The notes beneath the pieces are model-generated. The model had not been told where the DNA came from. It was given only the letters and a program-made list of their open reading frames with translations, and made no database searches. DNA of 64,000 nucleotides from Lineus longissimus. Its lineage: Eukaryota; Nemertea; Pilidiophora; Heteronemertea; Lineidae. A program made the position numbers and the translations under genes. How positions within the stretch are numbered: position 1 is the stretch's first letter; each line of letters opens with the position of its first letter. Location of the stretch: assembly GCF_910592395.1 (NCBI RefSeq), contig NC_088319.1, positions 10,418,001 to 10,482,000 of the forward strand. The letters run 5' to 3'. Below are positions 62,085-64,000 of this stretch, one piece after another.

Positions 62085-62709
62085 AATTACACGAAATAAT
62101 AGAACCGGGCAAACGATTTAACGAAACCTGACTTCCAAGATCGATATTACTTCGCTTGATTGGCGGTGTAATTCGAAACTGTCGAAACGACCCGGGAACA
62201 CAAAATTGAAAGTGTGTGAGAGTTTGAATGAAGTCAGTGTTTAATCCGTGTATACATATGTTTTATTGTGTAAGATCGGCAGATGCGTGATTCAAAATTT
62301 AATTTTGAAATCTTTAAGTATAAAAGGTTAAGGAAATGGATGATACCATTGCGTGACTTTGTTGCTTCTTCTGTCAAATTTGGTATATGATGATGGAAAA
62401 AAAATTAAGGGTAATTCAATGATGATAAAATACACCGACTTTGCGTTACCGTCCTACATGTGCGTGTATTATAAAAGCTGAACGAGCGCGTGCATTTCTG
62501 CGTGTGTACGTGAGCCAACTAATAATCAGTGTGGGCTCCGTTAACTGTGATAAATGTGAATATTTGTAATAAAAATAAATGAATAATATAAGGTTACGCT
62601 TAAGGACTTGTACATTAAATGCCGGTGTACATGACTGTTGTATACGGATAATACGCATACCAAAAAATGAGGTATGAACCATGGTTGGTTCGTGGTATTG
62701 TTAGTGGCC
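62085..62709. other. Unique sequence right of the array
   Basis: No gene recognised. Confidence 0.4.
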
Positions 62710-62860
62710 GATTCTGGAGAAATCAACATCGCGTCTGGCGCCACAGATAGTGGTTGTCAGCTCCGAATCTTCGTTTGGAATTATTTTGTGTTTATGTCAG
62801 GGTACATCATCATCGCTAACAGTATAGAACGCTGTGTAGCGGTTTGGCATCCTCTTAAAG
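62710..62860 (+). pseudogene. Inverted fragment of the same GPCR (loop 1 to TM3 end)
   Basis: About 150 bp encode 'SGEINIASGATD', 'GCQLRIFVWN' and 'SIERCVAVWHPLK', matching residues 93-140 of the receptors with a few substitutions (I104S, C115Y, A121G, VY126-127AN, Y137H). It lies on the opposite strand to the array. Similarity ends sharply after 'LK', with no splice donor, and a stop follows at 62938-62940. It is a broken fragment, more diverged than the three array copies are from each other, so it derives from an older copy or a related gene. Confidence 0.88.
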
Positions 62861-64000
62861 AGATACCACTACGCTTAAAATATACATATTTTTTATATTA
62901 TAAATGTGTTTGTAGTACTTCTCTAATAAAGTTAATGTGAAAATAATGTTATCCAGGTTCACCACAATTAAATAATGGCCATTTATAATCACTGATATTA
63001 CTCTCAAAACATCGTCTGCTAAATGCAAATCCTAAAATAAACACTGCGCGCCACCACCGGTGGTGACGTAAAAAGACGTGCCAGTGTTGTTTCGATAGCA
63101 ACTCCATGCGTGTTTTGACAGCTGCGATAAGCCTGCTGTAAGTGCAGGAAACTAGAACAATGGTATCCTGGGCCAATCTATACTATAATGCGCGTTGTGG
63201 CCGCTAAAAAGGAGGCGATTTTTGTTTCAAAATTGGGCCTCGGAAATGCGTCGAATTCTTGCAACTTTTGGCTTCGTAGGTGTGGATCATAAGTAAGAGT
63301 GTCACTGAGGGTGTCATACGTCGAATATCTTCGTGGTTTTAGAATAAATAACAACTTTTCAGAGAGCACGTCGACTGGAGAGCTCCGCTCATTCTCAAAA
63401 GCATACACAAACTTCACGCATATTCTCCCTGCCACATCAGTATTAGCTTCCAGCACGTATGTAGTGCTATACAACCTGGTCCATGGTGCAGGGTATTAGC
63501 AGGGAGATTAATGATTAGCCTATTCTATTTTAGTTCTATTCGAGAAACACTGACCGGAGTGATAAGGCAAATTCTGCAGGGTGGCCTACCGGAACATGCA
63601 GTCAGGGTATCAATAAACAGTTATGCCAGGATGGACAAAATATGTACAGTGGCCAGCGCTTGCTCTTTGTTTTATTCTTTACTGACTGATGTTGTCAGTT
63701 TGAATTGCGTTCTGCATCTCTCCATGCACCTGGCTTTGGTCCGACAGTGGCATTGGGTACGGGAGTGGGTAGGTGATATGCCTAATATGTGAGGGCCTTA
63801 TTTGGAACAGGACCTGCTGTCACTGGTCTCAATGCATTGTGCAAAATAGCATACTCCAATCAATCTATTGGGGGTTGCATGTAGATAGCAGCAATAAGTC
63901 CCTAAATGCAGTTAATTTCGTGTTTAACCTTTAATAAAACTTCAGTAACGTTAGAAATTTAATGTAGCTCAATCATCGTGCCCATTTAACTAATGTATAT
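62861..64000. other. Gene-free right end
   Basis: Frames at 63178-63474 (-) and 63511-63792 (+) have no recognisable domain. A short palindrome 'caccaccggtggtg' lies near 63052. Confidence 0.35.

Noticed and set aside
63178-63474. 98-codon minus-strand frame and the neighbouring plus-strand frame 63511-63792
   Set aside because: No domain, signal peptide or splice pattern recognised; length is compatible with chance in this composition.

Overview
The window is animal nuclear DNA. It is AT-rich and gene-poor, with spliced genes carrying GT..AG introns, class A and GPR157-type seven-transmembrane receptors, a CENP-B/pogo-type transposase, LINE remnants, tRNA-derived SINEs and many fold-back MITE-like repeats. 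No prokaryotic operons, rRNA genes or CRISPR arrays were seen. The receptor types and repeat style fit an invertebrate bilaterian (lophotrochozoan or invertebrate deuterostome); the species cannot be named from sequence alone.

Layout. 0-35 kb is intergenic and repeat-dominated: a decayed LINE (4.7-5.3 kb), a 52-bp minisatellite inside a larger repeat cluster (6.7-8.2 kb), pogo-like MITEs (10.2, 27.9, 28.1 kb), a SINE with clear target-site duplications (11.6 kb), a ~950-bp element with terminal inverted repeats (12.3-13.2 kb), a fold-back element present twice in opposite orientations (19.6 and 31.4 kb), and a near-perfect 71-bp palindrome (28.3 kb). 35.6-37.7 kb holds one well-supported four-exon gene on the + strand, an orthologue or close relative of GPR157 (366 aa after splicing). 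38-46 kb is again repeats: a 50-bp tandem array, a 53-bp tandem array, two inverted-repeat elements, and a short telomere-like tract enclosed by a perfect inverted repeat. 46.5-48.1 kb is a two-exon pogo/CENP-B-like transposase gene with an intact catalytic triad but one in-frame stop.

50.6-62.1 kb is the most structured part: three direct tandem copies of a ~3.5-kb unit, each carrying an intronless rhodopsin-class receptor gene on the - strand. Copies A and C are intact (335 aa). Copy B has an 8-bp insertion that shifts the frame after TM5, at the start of TM6. Copy A carries a private LINE 3' fragment downstream of the receptor; copy C carries a private MITE-like insertion. A fourth, inverted fragment of the same receptor lies at 62.7 kb. 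This is a recent local receptor expansion with one pseudogenised member.

I found no convincing new biological system. The best leads are the receptor cluster (amino-acid changes confined to the third intracellular loop, TM6 and TM7), the recently active transposase, and several inverted-repeat structures whose origin can be tested.
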